This document shows positions 4,496 through 7,106 of a stretch of DNA of 7,106 nt, piece after piece. Origin of the DNA: Polaromonas sp. (GTDB lineage Bacteria; Pseudomonadota; Gammaproteobacteria; Burkholderiales; Burkholderiaceae_C); assembly GCA_025362825.1 (NCBI GenBank), contig JANYFF010000309.1:1-7106 (forward strand), written 5' to 3'. The first letter of the stretch is position 1. Each line of letters begins with the position of its first letter. The translations under genes were made by a program, and so were the position numbers. The notes beneath the pieces were generated by a model. The model worked only from the letters and a program-made list of their open reading frames with translations, was not told where the DNA came from and made no database searches.

Positions 4496-6112
4496 ATGCA
4501 ACTCAATCCCGCAGAAATTTCCGAATTGATCAAGAGTCGCATTGAAGGCCTTCCGGCCAGCGCGAATATCCGCAACCAGGGCACAGTGGTGTCGGTATCG
4601 GACGGCATTTGCCGCATCCACGGTTTGTCCGATGTGATGCAGGGGGAAATGCTGGAGTTTCCCGCCGGCAGTGACGGACTGCCCACCTATGGGCTAGCGC
4701 TCAATCTCGAGCGCGATTCGGTGGGCTCCGTGATTCTGGGTGAATACGAACATATTTCCGAAGGCGATACAGTCAAATGCACTGGTCGCATTCTGGAAGT
4801 GCCGGTCGGCCCGGAACTGCTCGGCCGCGTCGTGAATGCTCTCGGCCAGCCGATTGATGGCAAAGGCCCGATCAACGCCAAGATGACGGACGTTATTGAA
4901 AAAGTGGCGCCTGGCGTGATTGCACGTCAGTCGGTTAGCCAGCCAATGCAGACCGGCCTGAAGTCGATCGACTCGATGGTGCCGATTGGCCGCGGCCAGC
5001 GCGAACTGATCATCGGTGACCGCCAGACCGGCAAGACCGCAGTTGCGATTGACGCCATCATCAACCAAAAGGGCCAAAACGTGGCCTGCGTCTATGTGGC
5101 GATTGGCCAGAAGGCGTCCTCGGTCAAGAACGTGGTGCGCGCTCTGGAGCAAGCCGGGGCGATGGATTTCACAATTGTTGTGGCGGCCACCGCGTCCGAG
5201 TCTGCGGCCATGCAATACGTCAGCGCCTATTCCGGGTGCACGATGGGCGAATACTTCCGGGATCGCGGCCAAGACGCGCTGATCGTGTATGACGACTTGT
5301 CCAAGCAGGCCGTCGCTTACCGTCAGGTGTCGTTGCTTTTGCGCCGCCCCCCGGGACGCGAAGCCTACCCGGGCGACGTCTTTTATTTGCACAGCCGTTT
5401 GCTCGAGCGCGCAGCGCGCGTGAACGTGAAATACGTGGAAGACTTCACCAAGGGTGAAGTCAAAGGCAAGACCGGCTCGCTGACTGCTCTGCCCATCATC
5501 GAAACCCAGGCGGGTGACGTTTCCGCATTTGTGCCTACCAACGTGATTTCGATCACTGACGGGCAGATTTTCCTAGAGACTTCGTTGTTTAACGCCGGAA
5601 TACGTCCTGCGATCAACGCCGGTATTTCGGTCTCGCGTGTGGGTGGCGCGGCGCAAACCAATTGGATCAAGAACCTGTCCGGCGGTATCCGTACCGACTT
5701 GGCCCAGTACCGGGAACTGGCTGCGTTTGCGCAGTTTGCCTCCGATCTGGACGAAGCCACACGCAAGCAGTTGGACCGCGGTGCGCGCGTGACCGAGTTG
5801 CTCAAGCAGGACCAATACAGTCCGCTGCCGATCAGCCTGATGGGCGCCACTCTGTTCGCAGTGAACAAGGGCTTCATGGACGACGTGGAAATCAAAAAGA
5901 TACTGCCGTTCGAACACGGTCTGCACGCTTATCTCAAAGACAAGCACGCGGCAATGCTCCAGACGATTGAGAAAAATGGCGCGAAGTGGGATGTCAAAAA
6001 AGCTGATCCCGCGAAGGACGATGAAGCAAAGCAGGCATTCAAGAAGATGTGCCAGGATGCCGAGGCGGAACTCACTGCTGCGGTGGGCGCGTTCAAGAAA
6101 TCGTTTGCCTGA
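4496..6112 (+). CDS. atpA: ATP synthase F1 subunit alpha
   Basis: Subunit alpha (538 residues) alternates with beta in the F1 head and holds the non-catalytic nucleotide sites. The N-terminus 'MQLNPAEISELIKSRIEGL' matches the family. The P-loop 'GDRQTGKT' is at 174-181 and the Walker B strand 'ALIVYDDL' at about 261-268. The arginine contributed to the catalytic site is Arg381 in 'SVSRVGGAAQT' (E. coli R376). I chose ATG 4496, with AAGGA 7 nt upstream; the GTG at 4463 would add 11 residues absent from homologues. The protein is about 25 residues longer than E. coli alpha (513). Part of the excess is a short insert at about residues 57-63 ('AGSDGLP'), typical of Comamonadaceae-like alphas. The rest is a Lys/Asp/Ala-rich stretch near the C-terminus (about 494-520). 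A perfect 9-bp inverted repeat lies at 5441-5461. Confidence 0.98.
   Translation: MQLNPAEISELIKSRIEGLPASANIRNQGTVVSVSDGICRIHGLSDVMQGEMLEFPAGSDGLPTYGLALNLERDSVGSVILGEYEHISEGDTVKCTGRILEVPVGPELLGRVVNALGQPIDGKGPINAKMTDVIEKVAPGVIARQSVSQPMQTGLKSIDSMVPIGRGQRELIIGDRQTGKTAVAIDAIINQKGQNVACVYVAIGQKASSVKNVVRALEQAGAMDFTIVVAATASESAAMQYVSAYSGCTMGEYFRDRGQDALIVYDDLSKQAVAYRQVSLLLRRPPGREAYPGDVFYLHSRLLERAARVNVKYVEDFTKGEVKGKTGSLTALPIIETQAGDVSAFVPTNVISITDGQIFLETSLFNAGIRPAINAGISVSRVGGAAQTNWIKNLSGGIRTDLAQYRELAAFAQFASDLDEATRKQLDRGARVTELLKQDQYSPLPISLMGATLFAVNKGFMDDVEIKKILPFEHGLHAYLKDKHAAMLQTIEKNGAKWDVKKADPAKDDEAKQAFKKMCQDAEAELTAAVGAFKKSFA
5441..5461. repeat. 9-bp perfect inverted repeat with 3-nt loop in atpA
   Basis: GACTTCACC (5441-5449) and GGTGAAGTC (5453-5461) are exact reverse complements around AAG. 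The codons spell Asp-Phe-Thr-Lys-Gly-Glu-Val, a conserved part of alpha, so the symmetry may be a by-product of protein sequence. The mRNA hairpin would be compact and fairly stable. No T-run follows, so it is not a terminator. Confidence 0.55.
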
Positions 6113-6141
6113 ATCCCATCTGATACCCGAAGGAATTCTTT

Positions 6142-7020
6142 ATGGCAGCAGGTAAGGAGATACGCGGCAAGATCAAATCGGTGGAAAACACGAAGAAGAT
6201 CACCAAGGCTATGGAGATGGTTGCCGCTTCCAAAATGCGCAAGGCTCAGGAGCGCATGCGTGCGGCCCGGCCTTACAGCGAGAAAATTCGCAACATTGCG
6301 GCCAATCTGGGCCAGGCGAATCCGGAGTACGTACACCCCTTCATGCGCAGCAATAACGCCAAGGCATCAGGCGTGATCGTCGTGAGTACCGACAAGGGTT
6401 TGTGTGGCGGCATGAATACTAACGTGTTGCGTATCGTGACTGCCAAGTTGCGTGAGTTGCAGGCGGCCGGCACCTCCACCCAGGCAGTTGCGATTGGCAA
6501 CAAAGGTCTTGGGTTTCTGAATCGCGTTGGGGCCAAGGTGGTGGCGCATGTAACGCAGCTCGGCGATACGCCGCATCTGGACAAGCTGATTGGACCGGTC
6601 AAGGTGTTGCTGGACGCCTACGCCAAAGGTGAGGTCAACGCGGTGTACCTCGGCTACACGCGTTTTATCAATACGATGAAACAGGAGCCAGTTCTGGAGC
6701 AGCTGCTGCCTTTGTCTGCCGCCAAAATGCAGGCGGAGGCCAAGGCCAGCGGTGCGCAGCCAGCCTGGGACTACATCTACGAGCCCGACGCGCAAGTCGT
6801 GATTGACGATTTGTTGCTGCGTTACGTAGAGGCCCTGGTGTACCAGGCGGTGGCCGAGAACATGGCTTCCGAGCAATCCGCTCGTATGGTGGCGATGAAG
6901 TCCGCCACCGACAACGCGGGCAGTGTGATTGCCGAACTGAAGCTGGTCTACAACAAGACCCGCCAGGCCGCGATTACCAAAGAACTTTCAGAAATCGTGG
7001 CCGGTGCGGCTGCGGTTTAA
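6142..7020 (+). CDS. atpG: ATP synthase F1 subunit gamma
   Basis: Subunit gamma (292 residues; E. coli 287) is the rotating central shaft of F1. The N-terminal helix 'NTKKITKAMEMVAASKMRKA' (16-35) and the C-terminal helix with 'ELKLVYNKTRQAAITKEL' (about 266-283), ending 'EIVAGAAAV', form the coiled-coil axle. The globular domain carries 'STDKGLCGGMN' (82-92) and 'IGPVKVLL' (about 150-157). 'ASEQSARMVAMKSATDN' leads into the last helix. All align closely with E. coli gamma and no lesion is seen. The ATG is preceded by GAAGGA with 7-nt spacing and lies 29 nt after the atpA stop. Confidence 0.98.
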   Translation: MAAGKEIRGKIKSVENTKKITKAMEMVAASKMRKAQERMRAARPYSEKIRNIAANLGQANPEYVHPFMRSNNAKASGVIVVSTDKGLCGGMNTNVLRIVTAKLRELQAAGTSTQAVAIGNKGLGFLNRVGAKVVAHVTQLGDTPHLDKLIGPVKVLLDAYAKGEVNAVYLGYTRFINTMKQEPVLEQLLPLSAAKMQAEAKASGAQPAWDYIYEPDAQVVIDDLLLRYVEALVYQAVAENMASEQSARMVAMKSATDNAGSVIAELKLVYNKTRQAAITKELSEIVAGAAAV

Positions 7021-7047
7021 ACGCATTTCATTTTTGGAGCAAGCAAC

Positions 7048-7106
7048 ATGGCTCAAGCAAGTACCTCTCTGAACGCCGGCGTTCAGGGCAAGATCGTCCA
7101 GTGTAT
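7048..7106 (+). CDS. atpD: ATP synthase F1 subunit beta, first 19 codons (cut by window edge)
   Basis: Only the N-terminus is present: 'MAQASTSLNAG' followed by 'VQGKIVQC', the usual first beta strand of subunit beta in betaproteobacteria. The position after atpG and a GGAG 8 nt before the ATG support the call. Compared with the common short start (M-A-Q-V-Q-G-K...), about eight residues ('ASTSLNAG') are extra at the N-terminus, which is normally flexible. The catalytic P-loop and all later domains lie outside the window, so intactness cannot be judged. Confidence 0.92.
   Translation, partial: MAQASTSLNAGVQGKIVQC

Noticed and set aside
4694..5392. 232-codon minus-strand frame opposite atpA
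   Set aside because: It is antisense to conserved alpha-subunit sequence, with His/Arg-rich shadow composition.
1..7106. Mobile element, CRISPR array, tRNA/rRNA or defence system
   Set aside because: No transposase, integrase, regularly spaced direct repeats or RNA-gene signatures were seen. Apart from gaps of at most about 150 bp the window is filled by housekeeping genes.

Overview
The window is an ordinary but nearly complete proteobacterial F1Fo ATP synthase operon, with a second, divergent operon at its left end. Protein signatures point to a betaproteobacterium of the order Burkholderiales, probably close to Comamonadaceae. The clues are the AtpF N-terminus (MSITGTLIVQM...), the AtpA insert before 'YGLALNLERDS', the AtpI motif 'FKPLTAAEAKALRLKNP', and a lipB / YbeD-family / D-amino-acid aminotransferase cluster. 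The DNA is moderately GC-rich. The assignment is inferred from remembered family sequences; no database search was run.

Left part (1-1482, minus strand): three genes run leftward in the order D-amino-acid aminotransferase (dat), a YbeD/DUF493 small protein, and lipB. lipB is cut by the window edge, so only its first 83 codons are present. The YbeD stop and the lipB TTG start are 5 nt apart, which suggests translational coupling. dat makes or consumes D-amino acids (D-Ala/D-Glu for peptidoglycan). LipB moves octanoyl groups from acyl carrier protein to lipoate-dependent enzymes. YbeD is a small ACT-like protein of unknown exact role that usually sits beside lipB.

Divergent intergenic region (about 1483-1630): it holds a perfect TATAAT on the plus strand (1568-1573), probably the atp operon promoter, and a GATAAT on the minus strand placed so that dat transcription could begin at its own ATG.

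Right part (about 1631-7106, plus strand): atpI-atpB-atpE-atpF-atpH-atpA-atpG-atpD, the classical order, with atpD cut after 19 full codons. atpB, atpE and atpF encode the membrane Fo sector (a, c, b). atpH, atpA, atpG and atpD encode delta, alpha, gamma and beta of F1, and AtpI is an assembly or accessory membrane protein. All catalytic and proton-path residues checked are present, so the machine looks functional and proton-coupled. Several starts were moved from the longest open frame on the basis of Shine-Dalgarno sequences and family N-termini (atpF GTG 3406, atpA ATG 4496, YbeD ATG 524).

No mobile element, tRNA, rRNA, CRISPR array or novel multigene system was seen. The most interesting points are small. 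atpI has no canonical start codon for its conserved N-terminus. AtpA carries an extra segment of about 20 residues near its C-terminus. Several perfect inverted repeats with very short loops lie inside lipB, atpH and atpA.
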